A DNA stretch of 64,000 bases from Pseudomonadota bacterium (GCA_021805825.1 JAJZEC010000003.1:1-64000), one strand, 5' to 3'. Counted from the stretch's first letter, positions 17,187 through 27,471 are shown. Numbers and translations are program-made. The notes: generated from the sequence alone by a model not told the origin.

Positions 17187-19277
17187 ATGGCCCATCCTCC
17201 GCCGCCGCCCCTGCTGAATCGCGAGCTCGGCACCCTGGCCTTCAACCGCCGCGTCCTGGCGCAGGCGCTGGACAGCGCGATCCCGCCCCTGGAACGCCTG
17301 CGCTACGTATGCATCGTGGCGTCGAACCTCGACGAGTTCTTCGAAACCCGGGTCGCCCAGCTGCAGGACGTGCTGGAGCATGAGCCGGTGGCGCTGACCC
17401 CGGACGGACTCACCGTGGCCGAGGCCCTGCAGCGCATCGCCGACGAGGCGCACGCGCTGGTGGCCGAGCATTACCGGGTACTCGACAAGGCCATCTACCC
17501 GCTGCTCGAACAACAGGGCATCGCCTTCCTCGGCAGCGGCCAGTGGACGCCGCGCCAACGGCGCTGGGCGCAGGACTACTTCGAGCGCGAAGTGCTGCCG
17601 GTGCTCACCCCGATCGGTCTCGACCCCGCGCACCCCTTTCCCAAGGTGCTCAACAAGAGCCTGAACTTCGCCGTCATGCTGCAAGGCAGCGATGCCTTCG
17701 GACGCCACGTCGACCTGGGCATCATCCAGGCCCCGCGTGCCCTGCCGCGGGTACTGGCAGTACCCCGGCAACTGCTGGGCGAGGGCGGGAAGCGCCACAG
17801 CTTCATGCTGCTGTCCTCGCTGATGCATGCCTTCGCCGGCCATCTCTTCCCCGGGCTGAAGGTGCTCGGCGTGCACCAGTTCCGCGTCACCCGCAACAGC
17901 GAACTGTTCGTCGACGACGACGCCATCACCAACCTGCGCACCGCGCTGCAGGGCGAACTGCGCGCCCGCCACTACGGGGACGCGGTACGCCTGGAGGTGG
18001 CCAGCGCCTGCCCGCAGCCGCTGCTCGAGCGTCTGATGCGCGAAAACGGGCTGCAGCCGCGCGACTGCTTCCGCGCCGACGGCCCGGTGAACCTGGCTCG
18101 CCTGGATTCGGTGATCGACATGGTGCAGGAGGACGGGCTGAGCTACCCGCCGCACCTGCCCGCGCCCATACCCGGGTGGCCCGGCGCCGAGCCCGAACTG
18201 TTCGACCGCATCCGCGACTCCGACATCCTGCTGCACCACCCCTACGACAGCTTCGCTCCGGTCGTCGACCTCGTGCGCACCGCAGCGCGCGACCCGCAGG
18301 TGCTGGCGATCAAGCAGACCATCTACCGCGCGGGGCAGACCTCCGAGTTGATGGAAGCCTTGATCGAGGCCTCCCGCAACGGCAAGGAGGTGACGGTGAT
18401 CCTGGAGCTGATGGCCCGCCTGGACGAGGAAACCAACATCAACTGGGCGGCGCGGCTGGAGGCGGAGGGCGCGCATGTGGTGTACGGGGTCGTGGGCTTC
18501 AAATGCCATGCCAAGATGCTGCTGGTGGTGCGCCGCGAGCGCAGCGGCCGGCGCGGCGAGCGGCTGCGCCGCTACGTCCACCTGGGAACCGGCAACTACC
18601 ACATGCGCACGGCCCGGATGTACACCGACTTCGGCCTGCTCACCGCCGACGAGGCGATCTGCGCCGACGTCAACCAGGTGTTCCTGGAGATCACCGGATC
18701 GTCGCACTTCGCGCCGCTGCGCAGGTTGTGGCAGTCGCCGTTCTCCCTGCTCGACAACCTGCTCAAGGCCATACGCCACGAGGCTCGACTGGCCCGCGCA
18801 GGCAAGCGCGCGCGCATCTGGGCGCGGGTCAACGCCCTGGTCGAACCGACGGTGATCCAGGAGCTCTACAGGGCCTCGCGCGCGGGCGTGGAAATCCGCC
18901 TGCTGGTGCGCGGGCCCTGCATGTTGCGCCCCGGCGTGCCGGGCCTGTCGGAAACCATCCGCGTGCGTTCGGTGATCGGCCGTTTCCTCGAGCATTCGCG
19001 GGTGTTCTGCTTCCACAACGACGGGGCCGAGGATGTGTGGATCTCCTCGGCCGACTGGATGGAGCGCAACCTGTTCCGCCGTGTGGAGATCGCCGCGCCC
19101 ATCCTGGATCCTGCCGCCAAGGCGAAGGTGCTGCGCGAGGGCCTGCGCGTGCACTGGGAGCTTCCCGGCAACGCCTGGGACATGGATGCCGCGGGGAACT
19201 GGCGCCGCGCGCGCGGCTGGCGGCAGGGGCGCGGCAGCCACCAGGCCTTGATCGACTCGCGCGCGCGTCCGGCCTGA
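17187..19277 (+). CDS. ppk: Polyphosphate kinase 1
   Basis: A 696-residue PPK1 that polymerises the gamma-phosphate of ATP into polyphosphate. Family blocks in order: NRELGTLAFNRRVL and VASNLDEFFETRVAQL (N-domain), HPFPKVLNKSLNFAV, VTRNSELFVDDD, HHPYDSF, AIKQTIYRAG, and FKCHAKMLLVVRRE containing the likely autophosphorylated His at residue 441, then GTGNYHMRTARMYTDFG. The ATG at 17187 was preferred to the start at 17148, which would lie within the -10 region. Confidence 0.95.
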   Translation: MAHPPPPPLLNRELGTLAFNRRVLAQALDSAIPPLERLRYVCIVASNLDEFFETRVAQLQDVLEHEPVALTPDGLTVAEALQRIADEAHALVAEHYRVLDKAIYPLLEQQGIAFLGSGQWTPRQRRWAQDYFEREVLPVLTPIGLDPAHPFPKVLNKSLNFAVMLQGSDAFGRHVDLGIIQAPRALPRVLAVPRQLLGEGGKRHSFMLLSSLMHAFAGHLFPGLKVLGVHQFRVTRNSELFVDDDAITNLRTALQGELRARHYGDAVRLEVASACPQPLLERLMRENGLQPRDCFRADGPVNLARLDSVIDMVQEDGLSYPPHLPAPIPGWPGAEPELFDRIRDSDILLHHPYDSFAPVVDLVRTAARDPQVLAIKQTIYRAGQTSELMEALIEASRNGKEVTVILELMARLDEETNINWAARLEAEGAHVVYGVVGFKCHAKMLLVVRRERSGRRGERLRRYVHLGTGNYHMRTARMYTDFGLLTADEAICADVNQVFLEITGSSHFAPLRRLWQSPFSLLDNLLKAIRHEARLARAGKRARIWARVNALVEPTVIQELYRASRAGVEIRLLVRGPCMLRPGVPGLSETIRVRSVIGRFLEHSRVFCFHNDGAEDVWISSADWMERNLFRRVEIAAPILDPAAKAKVLREGLRVHWELPGNAWDMDAAGNWRRARGWRQGRGSHQALIDSRARPA

Positions 19278-19304
19278 GCTTCGCCGCGGTGGCGCAGGCG
19301 CCGC

Positions 19305-20654
19305 TCAGGCCGCAGCGTTCTCGGGATCCGGGGTGGACTGCGCGAGCAGCGGCACCACGCGCTGCGCGGGAAAACGCGCGCTGAAGGTGCTGCCCTCCCC
19401 CGGGCGGCTGGTGATGCGCAATTCGGCCTGATGGCGCAGCAGCGCATGCTTGACGATCGCCAACCCCAGCCCGGTGCCCCCGGAGGCGCGCGAGCGCCCA
19501 CGATCGACACGGTAGAAGCGCTCGGTAAGCCGGGGAATGTGCTCGGGCGCGATGCCGATGCCGTTGTCGCTGACGCTGAATTCCCCCGTCGCTTCGTCGA
19601 GCCCGGATTCGAGCACCCGCCAGCGGATCTGCAGCAACCCGCCCTCGGGGGTGTAGCGCACGGCATTGCTGACGAGGTTGCCGAAGGCACTGGCCAGCTC
19701 GCCGCCCGCACCACGCAAACGGCTGGCGTCCGCGCTGGCCTCGATGCGATGGCGGCCGCCCGACAGCGCGCGCGCATCGGAAGCCAGGCGGGCGACCAGC
19801 GCCGGCATGTCCAGCAATTCCTCCCCCGGAGGGTGAGGATCGCCCTCCAGATGCGCCAGGGTCAGCAGATCGTCGACCAGCTGGCGCATGCGGTCGCTTT
19901 GCTGCTGCATCAGTTCCAGCACATGCTCGCGCTCCTCGGCCGAGAACTCCAGGCTGCGCAGCGACTCGACGAAGCCGGCGATCACCGTCAACGGAGTTTT
20001 GATTTCATGCGACACGTTGGCGACGAAGTCGCGGCGCATCGCCTCGGTGCGCTCGAGCTCGGTCACGTCGCGCGAAAGCAGCAGCTTGTCGCCCTCGCCA
20101 TAAGGGATCACCTGCACATTGAGCAGCAGGTTGCCGCGGCCGGTGCTGCGGCGCAGCAGCAGCGGCTCGGTGAACTGCCGCGCCGCCAGGTAGGCGACGA
20201 ACTCCGGATTGCGGATCAGGTGCACCGCATGCTGGCGCAGGTCGCGCCGCGGGTCGAGGCCGAAGTGCGCCGCCGAGGTGGCGTTGCACCAGTCGATCTG
20301 CCCCTGGGCATCGATCAGCATGACCCCGTTGGGAGAGGCCTGCAGGGCCTCGATGAAACGCTGCAGCTTGTCGGCCTCGCGCTGCACCCTGCCCTGCCAC
20401 AGCCGCAGCTGTCGACCGCTGCGGTAGAACACCTCGGCCCAGGCTCCGGGATAGCGCGGCAGGCCGTCGCGCTGCGGCAGGCGCAACCACTCCAGCAGAC
20501 GCGCGCGGGCCAGGGTGTCGAAGGCAACCACGCCGAGCGCGATCAGCGCGGCCAGCGCCAGCGCCACCGACGCGCCCAGCCAGTGCGCGGCGGGCCATGC
20601 GAGCACCGCAGCGGCCCCGACCACCAGCAGCAGACGCAGGATCACCGAACGCAT
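19305..20654 (-). CDS. phoR: Phosphate regulon sensor histidine kinase PhoR
   Basis: A 449-residue membrane histidine kinase. Two N-terminal helices (MRSVILRLLLVVGAAAV and ALALAALIALGVVAF) lack a large periplasmic loop, as expected for PhoR, which reads Pst occupancy through PhoU. A PAS domain (FIEALQASPNGVMLIDAQG) precedes the H-box FVANVSHEIKTPL, the N-box NLVSNAVRYTPEGG, DNGIGI and GGTGLGLAIVKH. It phosphorylates PhoB under phosphate limitation. It follows phoB after 71 bases and converges with ppk. Confidence 0.95.
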   Translation of the reverse strand: MRSVILRLLLVVGAAAVLAWPAAHWLGASVALALAALIALGVVAFDTLARARLLEWLRLPQRDGLPRYPGAWAEVFYRSGRQLRLWQGRVQREADKLQRFIEALQASPNGVMLIDAQGQIDWCNATSAAHFGLDPRRDLRQHAVHLIRNPEFVAYLAARQFTEPLLLRRSTGRGNLLLNVQVIPYGEGDKLLLSRDVTELERTEAMRRDFVANVSHEIKTPLTVIAGFVESLRSLEFSAEEREHVLELMQQQSDRMRQLVDDLLTLAHLEGDPHPPGEELLDMPALVARLASDARALSGGRHRIEASADASRLRGAGGELASAFGNLVSNAVRYTPEGGLLQIRWRVLESGLDEATGEFSVSDNGIGIAPEHIPRLTERFYRVDRGRSRASGGTGLGLAIVKHALLRHQAELRITSRPGEGSTFSARFPAQRVVPLLAQSTPDPENAAA

Positions 20655-20725
20655 GCGATGGGGCCTCGGGCGGTAGGAAGGCTGCGGCGCGGGTGTCGAT
20701 CCGGGGGAGCTGCGGCGGCCCGCGC

Positions 20726-21445
20726 TCAGCTGGTGGTGGCGCCCTGGCGCTGGGTGAAGCGGTAGCCGGCGCCGCGCACGGTTTCCACCAGATCTGCGCA
20801 GCGCGCCGGAGCCAGCGCCTCGCGGAGGCGCTTGATGTGGACGTCGACCGTGCGCTCCTCGATGAACACATGATCGCCCCAGACCTTGTCGAGCAGCACG
20901 CTGCGGCTGTGCACGCGCTCGGGGTGGGTCATCATGTAGTGCAGCAGCTTGAATTCGGTGGGTCCCAGGCGCAGCTCCTGCTCGCCACCGTCGGCGCCGC
21001 TGTAGGTGACGCGGCGGGTTCCCGGATCGACCGCCAGCCCGCCGGCACGCACCGGTTCGTCGGTCAGTTGCGGCGAGCGCCGGCGCAGCACCGCGCGGAT
21101 GCGCGCCAGCAGTTCCTTGGGCGAAAAGGGCTTGGTGATGTAGTCGTCGGCCCCGGAATCGAGCCCGACGATGGTGTCGCTCTCCTCGCTGCGGGCGGTC
21201 AGCAGGATCATCGGGATGTCGCGGGTGCGCGCCCCCTGGCGCAGTTCGCGCAGCAAGGCCACGCCGGACATGCCGGGCAGCATCCAGTCGACCAGCATGA
21301 CGTCGGGCAGCACGTCGCGGATCAGGCGCAGCGCCTCCTCCGCGCTGCGCGCGAGGATCGGGCAGTGCCCTGAGTGGCGCAGGTTCAGCGCCAGCAGCTC
21401 GGCGATCGCCGGCTCGTCTTCGACTATCAGGATGTTGCTCGCCAT
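20726..21445 (-). CDS. phoB: Phosphate regulon response regulator PhoB
   Basis: A 239-residue OmpR-family regulator: receiver domain with acidic pocket IVEDE, phospho-Asp in LVDWMLPGMSG and Lys in YITKPFSPKEL, then a winged-helix domain (LRLGPTEFKLLHYMMTHPE, ERTVDVHIKRLREAL, TVRGAGYRF). This DNA-binding domain recognises 11-bp TGTCA-type direct repeats; such repeats are found upstream of olsB, ppx, ppk and, less clearly, pstS in this window. Confidence 0.96.
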   Translation of the reverse strand: MASNILIVEDEPAIAELLALNLRHSGHCPILARSAEEALRLIRDVLPDVMLVDWMLPGMSGVALLRELRQGARTRDIPMILLTARSEESDTIVGLDSGADDYITKPFSPKELLARIRAVLRRRSPQLTDEPVRAGGLAVDPGTRRVTYSGADGGEQELRLGPTEFKLLHYMMTHPERVHSRSVLLDKVWGDHVFIEERTVDVHIKRLREALAPARCADLVETVRGAGYRFTQRQGATTS

Positions 21446-21490
21446 GTCGATGGTTCTCGGGGTAGCTGCCTCGGCCCGCCTCCGGAAGGT

Positions 21491-22192
21491 TCAGAGCGTT
21501 CCGGCGACTTCGTTGAAGGCGTCCTTGTTGTGGCGCACGTCGGTTCCGCGCACCACATAGATGACGAACTCGGCGATGTTCTTCGCGTGGTCGCCGATGC
21601 GCTCGATGGCCTTGGCGATGAACACCATGTCCAGGCTGGCGGAGATGTTGCGCGGATCCTCCATCACGTAGGTGATGAGCTTGCGCATGAACGAGTCGAA
21701 CTCGGCATCGATCGCGCTGTCAGCGGTGACGATGTCCACCGCGGCACGCTCGTCGAGGCGGGCGAAGGCGTCGAGGGCCTTGCGGATCTGCGCCACCGCG
21801 AGGTCGGATTCGCGGATGATCTCGCCGAAGGAGATGCTCACGTTCGCGCCTTCCTCGACGAGGTCGCGCGCCATGCGCGCGATGCGGTCGGCCTCGTCGC
21901 CGACCCGCTCGAGGTTGGTGATGGTCTTGGAGATCGCGAGCATCAACCGCAGGTCGCGCGCCGTCGGCTGGCGCTTGGCGATGATCTGCGCCACCTCGGC
22001 GTCGATCTCGACCTCCATGCGGTTGACCCGCTGCTCGTTGAGCACCACACCGCGCGCCGCCTCGGCGTCGAAATGGCGAAGGGCATAGATGGCCTGCGCG
22101 ATCTGCGCCTCGACCAGTCCGCCCATTTCGAGCACGCGGGTGGTGATGGCGCTGATCTCGGCGTCGAACTGGGTGGAAAGATGCTTGTCCAT
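21491..22192 (-). CDS. phoU: Phosphate signalling protein PhoU
   Basis: A 233-residue all-helical protein with two PhoU repeats (around LVEAQIAQAIYALRHFD and DSFMRKLITYVMEDP) and the conserved metal-binding type segments VGDEADRIARMA and RIGDHAKNIAEFVIYV. PhoU links the Pst transporter to PhoR and represses the Pho regulon when phosphate is plentiful. It lies between pstB and phoB on one strand, with gaps of 22 and 45 bases, consistent with a single operon. Confidence 0.96.
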   Translation of the reverse strand: MDKHLSTQFDAEISAITTRVLEMGGLVEAQIAQAIYALRHFDAEAARGVVLNEQRVNRMEVEIDAEVAQIIAKRQPTARDLRLMLAISKTITNLERVGDEADRIARMARDLVEEGANVSISFGEIIRESDLAVAQIRKALDAFARLDERAAVDIVTADSAIDAEFDSFMRKLITYVMEDPRNISASLDMVFIAKAIERIGDHAKNIAEFVIYVVRGTDVRHNKDAFNEVAGTL

Positions 22193-22214
22193 GTCGGAAC
22201 CTCCTGCGGGCGCC

Positions 22215-23003
22215 TCAGCCGAAGCGCCCGGTGATGTAGTCCTCCGTCTCCTGCCGGGTCGGCTTGAGGAAGATCTGGTTGGTGTCGCCGAATTCGATCA
22301 GCTCGCCCAGGTACATGTAGGCGGTGAAGTCCGAGACCCGCGCGGCCTGCTGCATGTTGTGGGTGACGATGGCCACCGTGTAGTCGGTCTTCAGTTCGGT
22401 GACCAGTTCCTCGATCTTGCCGGTGGAGATCGGATCCAGCGCCGAGGTCGGTTCGTCGAGCAGCAGCACCTCGGGCCGGATGGCGATGGCGCGCGCGATG
22501 CACAGCCGCTGCTGCTGGCCGCCCGAAAGGCTCAGGCCGCTCTGCCGCAGCTTGTCCTTGACCTCGTCCCACAGCCCGGTCTTGGTCAGCGCCCACTGCA
22601 CGCGCTCGTCCATCTCGGCGCGCGAGAGCTTCTCGTAGAGCCGGATGCCGAAGGCGATGTTGTCCGCAATGGACATCGGGAACGGCGCCGGCTTCTGGAA
22701 CACCATGCCGACGCGCGCGCGCAGCAGCGACACGTCCTCGCCGTTCGACAGGATGTTGCGCCCGTCCATCAGCACCTCGCCCTCGGCGCGCTGCTCGGGG
22801 TAGAGCTCGAACATGCGGTTGAACACCCGCAGCAGCGTGGACTTGCCGCAGCCCGACGGGCCGATGAAGGCCGTGACCTGGTTGCGCGCGATATCCAGGC
22901 TGACATCCTTCAGCGCATGGTACTTGCCGTAGTAGAAATTCAGGTGCTGCACCGAAAGGCGCGCGGGATGGCCCTGGGCAGGCTCCTGCATCGCTGGGTT
23001 CAT
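22215..23003 (-). CDS. pstB: Phosphate ABC transporter ATP-binding protein PstB
   Basis: A 262-residue ABC ATPase with Walker [11 protein letters not shown]-loop [12 protein letters not shown], signature [14 protein letters not shown], Walker [14 protein letters not shown] and the switch His in [11 protein letters not shown]. It energises high-affinity phosphate uptake with PstA/PstC. The ATG at 23003 follows a GAGGA ribosome site; an in-frame start 11 codons upstream is less likely. The C-terminal [11 protein letters not shown] is the usual PstB end. Confidence 0.96.
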   Translation of the reverse strand: MNPAMQEPAQGHPARLSVQHLNFYYGKYHALKDVSLDIARNQVTAFIGPSGCGKSTLLRVFNRMFELYPEQRAEGEVLMDGRNILSNGEDVSLLRARVGMVFQKPAPFPMSIADNIAFGIRLYEKLSRAEMDERVQWALTKTGLWDEVKDKLRQSGLSLSGGQQQRLCIARAIAIRPEVLLLDEPTSALDPISTGKIEELVTELKTDYTVAIVTHNMQQAARVSDFTAYMYLGELIEFGDTNQIFLKPTRQETEDYITGRFG

Positions 23004-23043
23004 CGAAGGTTCCTCGGAGTCGGGCAACGGCCGCACGCGGCGA

Positions 23044-23943
23044 TCATGCGACGCGCTGCGCCCGGGTCAGCAGCAGGCGCGCGGCGATGTTGATGAGCAG
23101 CACCATGGCGACCACCAGGAAGGCGGCGGCGTAGGCCAGCGCGTGGGCGCTGGCGAAGGGCTGGTTGATGAAACTCCAGATGACGTAGGTCAGGTAGCCG
23201 ATCGGCTCCTTGACCATGTGGCCGCTCCACAGGTAGTTCGACCAGCCCGCGGTGTAGAGCAGCGGCGCGGTCTCCCCCACCGACATCGCCAGCGAGATCA
23301 GCACCCCGGTGAGCACCCCCGAGCGCGCCGCCGGAAGCAGCACCTTCATCGTCACCTGCGCCTCGCTGCAGCCCAGCGCGTAAGCCGCCTCGCGCAGGCT
23401 CGAGGGATTCTGGCGCATCGCCAGTTCGGCGAAACGGGCGATGTACGGCGTGATCATGATCGCCAGCGTGATAGCCCCGGCCAGCGCCGAGAACTGCCAG
23501 CCCAGGCCGATGACCAGGGTCACGTAGCTGAAGTAGCCGAGCACGATCGAAGGCACGCCGGTCAGCACGTCGGCGAGGAAGCGCACCATGCGCCCCCAGC
23601 GGCCGTTGCCGAATTCGGCCAGGTAGATGCCGGTCAGTACCCCGATGGGCGCGGCGAACACCAGCGACCCCAGGCTCAGCACCAGCGTGCCCTCGATGGC
23701 ATTGAGCAGGCCGCCGCTGATGCCGTTGGTGACCTGGCTGAACAGTTCCCAGGACACCGCGCGTCCGCCGCGGGCGACGGCCATCCAGATGATGTCGGCC
23801 AGCGGCAGCACGACGACCAGGAAGGCCAGCAGGCACAGCAGCGCATAGAGCCGGTTGCCGAGCAGGCGGCGCCGGTGGCGGGCCAGCACCCGCTCAGATG
23901 CGCTCGGTGCGGACGTTGCGGGTGAGGAAGCGAGCGAGGACAT
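23044..23943 (-). CDS. pstA: Phosphate ABC transporter permease PstA
   Basis: A 299-residue inner-membrane permease with about six helices and the binding-protein-dependent transport EAA-type loop ([21 protein letters not shown]). [14 protein letters not shown] and [15 protein letters not shown] are PstA hallmarks. The ATG at 23943 lies inside the 3' end of pstC, so the genes overlap by about 50 bases. A GTG just after the pstC stop is an alternative start that would remove the overlap. Confidence 0.94.
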   Translation of the reverse strand: MSSLASSPATSAPSASERVLARHRRRLLGNRLYALLCLLAFLVVVLPLADIIWMAVARGGRAVSWELFSQVTNGISGGLLNAIEGTLVLSLGSLVFAAPIGVLTGIYLAEFGNGRWGRMVRFLADVLTGVPSIVLGYFSYVTLVIGLGWQFSALAGAITLAIMITPYIARFAELAMRQNPSSLREAAYALGCSEAQVTMKVLLPAARSGVLTGVLISLAMSVGETAPLLYTAGWSNYLWSGHMVKEPIGYLTYVIWSFINQPFASAHALAYAAAFLVVAMVLLINIAARLLLTRAQRVA

Positions 23944-24853
23944 TGACAATCACCGAAATGGCCAGCAGCACCACCGCGATCTCGGCCAGCGAGCGCACCG
24001 CCATGCCGGTCGGATCCTCGAGGGCACTGTCGAGCTGGGAGGCGATGAAGGCCGCCATGGTGGAAATCGGGCTGTAGATGCTGTGCGGCAGGTAGTTCAG
24101 CGCGCCTCCGCTGACCATCAGCACCGCCATCGTCTCTCCCAACGCGCGACCGAGGGCGAGGATGACGGCGCCGATCAGCGGCAGCCGCACCGCCGGCAGC
24201 AGGGTCTTGCGCAGCATCTCGGCGCGGGTCGAACCGAGGGCGAAGGAGCTCTCGCGCAGTTCGCGCGGCACGCGCTTGAAGGCTTCGACCAGGGTGCTGG
24301 TGATCACCGGCAGCACCATCAGCGCCAGCACCACCCCCGCGGTCAGCAGCCCGAAACCGCTGTTCGCCGGGGTCGAGAAAAAGGGAATGAAGAACAGCAG
24401 GCGGGACAGCACCGGAGCGACGTCCTTGAGGATCATCGGAGCGAGGATCTCCAGCCCCCACAGGCCGTAGACCACGCTGGGAACCATCGCCAGCAGCTCG
24501 ACCACCTGCGCCAGCGGTCCGCGCAGGCGATGCGGAACGTATTCGCTGAGGTACAGCGCGACCCCGATGCCCACCGGAAGGGCCACCACCAGCGCGAGTG
24601 CCGAACTGGCCAGGGTGCCGACGATGAACACCCAGATGCCGTAATGCGCCCCGATGGGAACCACCAGGCCGTTGGCGCGGGTGGTCGGGTCGGCGTAGAG
24701 GTTGCCCAGACTCCAGGTCTGGGAGAACAGGAAATGCAGGCCGTTGAAACGGATCGCCGGCCAGGAGTAGAGAATGAGGAAGACGAACAGCGCCAGCAGC
24801 GCCAGCGGAATCAGCGCGGAGACTGCCTGGAGGCTGCTGCGAAACGGGCGCAT
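23894..24853 (-). CDS. pstC: Phosphate ABC transporter permease PstC
   Basis: A 319-residue permease with an N-terminal helix (SALIPLALLALFVFLILYSW), a periplasmic loop containing FSQTWSLGN, then the transport core with VVELLAMVPSVVYGLWG, the EAA loop RESSFALGSTRAEMLRKTLLP and ALGRALGETMAVLMVSG. It forms the phosphate channel with PstA. The 82-base gap to the upstream pstS holds a very stable hairpin. Confidence 0.95.
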   Translation of the reverse strand: MRPFRSSLQAVSALIPLALLALFVFLILYSWPAIRFNGLHFLFSQTWSLGNLYADPTTRANGLVVPIGAHYGIWVFIVGTLASSALALVVALPVGIGVALYLSEYVPHRLRGPLAQVVELLAMVPSVVYGLWGLEILAPMILKDVAPVLSRLLFFIPFFSTPANSGFGLLTAGVVLALMVLPVITSTLVEAFKRVPRELRESSFALGSTRAEMLRKTLLPAVRLPLIGAVILALGRALGETMAVLMVSGGALNYLPHSIYSPISTMAAFIASQLDSALEDPTGMAVRSLAEIAVVLLAISVIVNVLARFLTRNVRTERI

Positions 24854-24878
24854 CGAATCGTTGCTGGATCTGCAAGAC

Positions 24879-24916
24879 GCGCGCCGCGCGCCCGCTGTGC
24901 GGGCGGCGCGGCGCGC
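24879..24916 (-). repeat. Strong hairpin between pstS and pstC
   Basis: A 17-bp GC-only inverted repeat (left arm 24879-24895, right arm 24899-24916, three-base loop, one bulged base) lies in the pstS-pstC gap. No T-run follows on the minus strand, so it looks like an mRNA-processing or stabilising element rather than a full terminator. It would allow more pstS than pstCAB message. Confidence 0.6.
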
Positions 24917-24935
24917 CGGGGAAGGATCTGCCTGA

Positions 24936-26021
24936 TTACTGGATCTTGGCGATCTGCTGCTGGCTCAGATGCTGGATCCGAGCCGGCAGGGCCACGAAAT
25001 GCACAGCGCGCAGGTACTTGGCCTGGTTGCCGCCGCTGGAGCTGACAGCCCAGTCGAGGAAATCGCGCACCGCAGTGGCCACCGCCGGATTGGCCTGCTT
25101 GGTGTTGACGATCGCGTATTCGTAGTTGATGATCGGGTAGGAGTTGGCTCCGGCCGAGAACACCAGGCTGATGCGCTCGTCGACCGGGGTCTTGGCGATC
25201 AGGCCCGCGGCGGCGTCGCTGATGGTCCGCTGGCTCGGCAGCAGGAACCTGCCGGCACGGTTCTTCAGTTCCGCGGTTCCCAGGCCAGCCTGGTCGATCT
25301 GCTTGGTGAAGCTCACGCCGATGTAGGCGATCGAGTACGGCGTGCCGTGGCAGGCCTGGACCATGCCGGGGTTGCCGTTGGCGCCCACGCCGCCCTGCAC
25401 CGCCGGCCAGCTGATGGTGGTGCCGTAGCCGACGCTGTTGCTCCACTTCGGAGTCGAGAACGACAGGTACTGGCTGAAAATGAAGGTGTCACCGCTGCCA
25501 TCGGTACGGTGGATCGGGACGATCACGTGGTCGGGCAGCTTCACGCCAGGGTTCATCGCGCGGATCGCCGGGTCGTTCCACTTGGTGATCGAACCGTCGT
25601 AGATGCCGGCCAGCACCGGGCCGCTCAGGCGCAGGTGGTGCTCGTTGAGCCCGGGCAGGTTGTAGTTGATCGACTGCGCCGAAATCGCCAGCGGCACGTT
25701 GATGATGGTGCCGGCCTTCTTGATCTGCGCATCGCTCATGTAGGCGTCCGAGGCGCCGATCTGCGCCACGCCCGAAATCGCCTGCGCGATCCCGGTGCCG
25801 CTACCGGTGCCCTGGGTCGTGATCTTCACCCCAGAATGCATCTTGGTGTAGTCGGGAACCCACAGGTTGAACAGCGGGTACAGCAGCGTGGAACCGGTTT
25901 CCACGAGGTTGACGCTACCGGCGGCGTGGGCCGACAGGGGCATCACGGTGGCGGCCATCGCCAGACCGGCGGTGGCGAACATCATCTTCAACTGGGTGCG
26001 GCGGGGCGCTTGCATCGACAT
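24936..26021 (-). CDS. pstS: Phosphate ABC transporter substrate-binding protein PstS
   Basis: A 361-residue periplasmic phosphate-binding protein with a Sec signal peptide ending near PLSAHAAG. The mature part begins VNLVETGSTLLYPLFNLW, contains TTQGTGSGTGIAQAISG and GASDAYMS, and HRTDGSGDTFIFSQYLS, all contributors to phosphate binding in the family. The ATG at 26021 has AGGAGA seven bases upstream; the longer frame to 26075 overlaps the promoter region. It is the first gene of the pst-pho operon. Confidence 0.95.
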   Translation of the reverse strand: MSMQAPRRTQLKMMFATAGLAMAATVMPLSAHAAGSVNLVETGSTLLYPLFNLWVPDYTKMHSGVKITTQGTGSGTGIAQAISGVAQIGASDAYMSDAQIKKAGTIINVPLAISAQSINYNLPGLNEHHLRLSGPVLAGIYDGSITKWNDPAIRAMNPGVKLPDHVIVPIHRTDGSGDTFIFSQYLSFSTPKWSNSVGYGTTISWPAVQGGVGANGNPGMVQACHGTPYSIAYIGVSFTKQIDQAGLGTAELKNRAGRFLLPSQRTISDAAAGLIAKTPVDERISLVFSAGANSYPIINYEYAIVNTKQANPAVATAVRDFLDWAVSSSGGNQAKYLRAVHFVALPARIQHLSQQQIAKIQ

Positions 26022-26078
26022 TCGTCTTTCTCCTGAGTGCACGCACCGCGATCGTCGCGGTGTCTGGCTCGCCATTGG

Positions 26079-26105
26079 AGACGCGAATTATGACATTTTG
26101 GTGAA
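26079..26105 (-). promoter_or_regulatory. Possible Pho box of pstS
   Basis: On the minus strand TTCAC (26105-26101) and GTCAT (26094-26090) are 11 bp apart, joined by CAAAAT, close to the PhoB 18-mer pattern. A third unit is not clear. It lies about 70 bases before the pstS start. Confidence 0.5.
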
Positions 26106-26142
26106 TGTCCCGGATCGTTACATGGCCGGGATCTGCGCTGCA

Positions 26143-27471
26143 TCAGGCCACCTGCAGCGCGACGGCCAGGCCCTGCGCATAGTCCCGCCCGCGCGCGGCG
26201 TCGGGGTGTTCCACCATGATGCGCAGCACGGGCTCGGTTCCGCTGGGCCGCACGAGCAACCGCCCGCGGCCGTCGAGCTCGGCCTCGGCCTGCGCGCGCG
26301 CGGCGGCGAAACCGGCATGCGATTTCCAGTCCACGCCCTGCGCCAGGCGCACGTTGAGCAGGGTCTGGGGCAGCAGTTGCAGGCTGCGCAGCTGTTCGCC
26401 GACGCCGCGTCCGCTGCGCACGACCAGTTCCAGCATCTGCAGCGCGGCGACGATGCCGTCGCCGGTCGTATGGCGATCCAGCAACAGCAGATGGCCCGAA
26501 CCTTCTCCGCCGAGTTGCCATCCGCGCGCCAGCAGTTCCTCGAGCACGTAGCGGTCGCCGACCGCCGCGCGCACGAAATCCATGCCCTGCGCGCGCAGCG
26601 CCTGCTCCACCGCGAGGTTGGTCATCAAGGTGCCGACGACGCCGGGCGGGCGGCGATCCATGGCCAGCAGGTACAGCAACTCGTCGCCGTTGAACAGCCG
26701 GCCGTCGGCACCGACCAGCTGCAGGCGGTCGGCATCGCCGTCGAGGGCGATGCCGTAGTCGGCGCGATGCTCGGCAACCGCGCGCATCAGCGCCTGCGGC
26801 GCGGTCGCGCCATAGCCCTGGTTGATGTTGAAGCCGTCGGGCGAGGCGCCGATGGCGACGACGTCGGCACCGAGTTCATGGAATACCGCGGGCGCGATGT
26901 GGTAGGCCGCGCCATGCGCGCAATCGACCACCAGCCGCAGGCCCTTGAGCGTTCGGTGGTTGGGAAAGGTGCTCTTGCAGAACTCGATGTAGCGCCCGGC
27001 CGCGTCGTCCAGGCGACGCGCCTTGCCCAACTGCTCGGAGTCCACGCAGCCCTCGGCCCGATCCAGTTCGGCCTCGACCGCAAGTTCCCAGCTGTCGGGC
27101 AGCTTGCTCCCGGAGTCCGAGAAGAATTTGATGCCATTGTCCTCGTAGGGATTGTGGGAGGCACTGACCACCACCCCCAGATCCAAGCGCAGCGCGCGCG
27201 TCAGGTACGCCACTCCGGGAGTGGGCAGCGGGCCCACGAGCACGACATCGCAACCGGCGGCGGCGAAGCCGCACTCCAGCGCCGCCTCGAGCATGTAGCC
27301 CGAGATGCGGGTGTCCTTGCCGATCAGCACCGTCGGCCGCTGGCCATCGCCCTGCGCGCGCAGCACGCGGCCGGCGGCATGGCCCAGACGCAGCCCGAAC
27401 TCGGGGACGATGGGTGCGCTGCCGACGCGTCCGCGCACCCCGTCGGTGCCGAAGAAGGTTCTCTGGTTCAT
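26143..27471 (-). CDS. glmM: Phosphoglucosamine mutase
   Basis: A 442-residue alpha-phosphohexomutase converting glucosamine 6-phosphate to the 1-phosphate for UDP-GlcNAc, hence peptidoglycan and LPS. Visible are [11 protein letters not shown] at the start, the phosphoserine loop [18 protein letters not shown], the metal loop ALDGDADR, the sugar loop GGEGSGH and the phosphate loop [14 protein letters not shown]. The ATG at 27471 gives the canonical N-terminus. It sits between folP and pstS, the conserved betaproteobacterial order. Confidence 0.96.
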   Translation of the reverse strand: MNQRTFFGTDGVRGRVGSAPIVPEFGLRLGHAAGRVLRAQGDGQRPTVLIGKDTRISGYMLEAALECGFAAAGCDVVLVGPLPTPGVAYLTRALRLDLGVVVSASHNPYEDNGIKFFSDSGSKLPDSWELAVEAELDRAEGCVDSEQLGKARRLDDAAGRYIEFCKSTFPNHRTLKGLRLVVDCAHGAAYHIAPAVFHELGADVVAIGASPDGFNINQGYGATAPQALMRAVAEHRADYGIALDGDADRLQLVGADGRLFNGDELLYLLAMDRRPPGVVGTLMTNLAVEQALRAQGMDFVRAAVGDRYVLEELLARGWQLGGEGSGHLLLLDRHTTGDGIVAALQMLELVVRSGRGVGEQLRSLQLLPQTLLNVRLAQGVDWKSHAGFAAARAQAEAELDGRGRLLVRPSGTEPVLRIMVEHPDAARGRDYAQGLAVALQVA

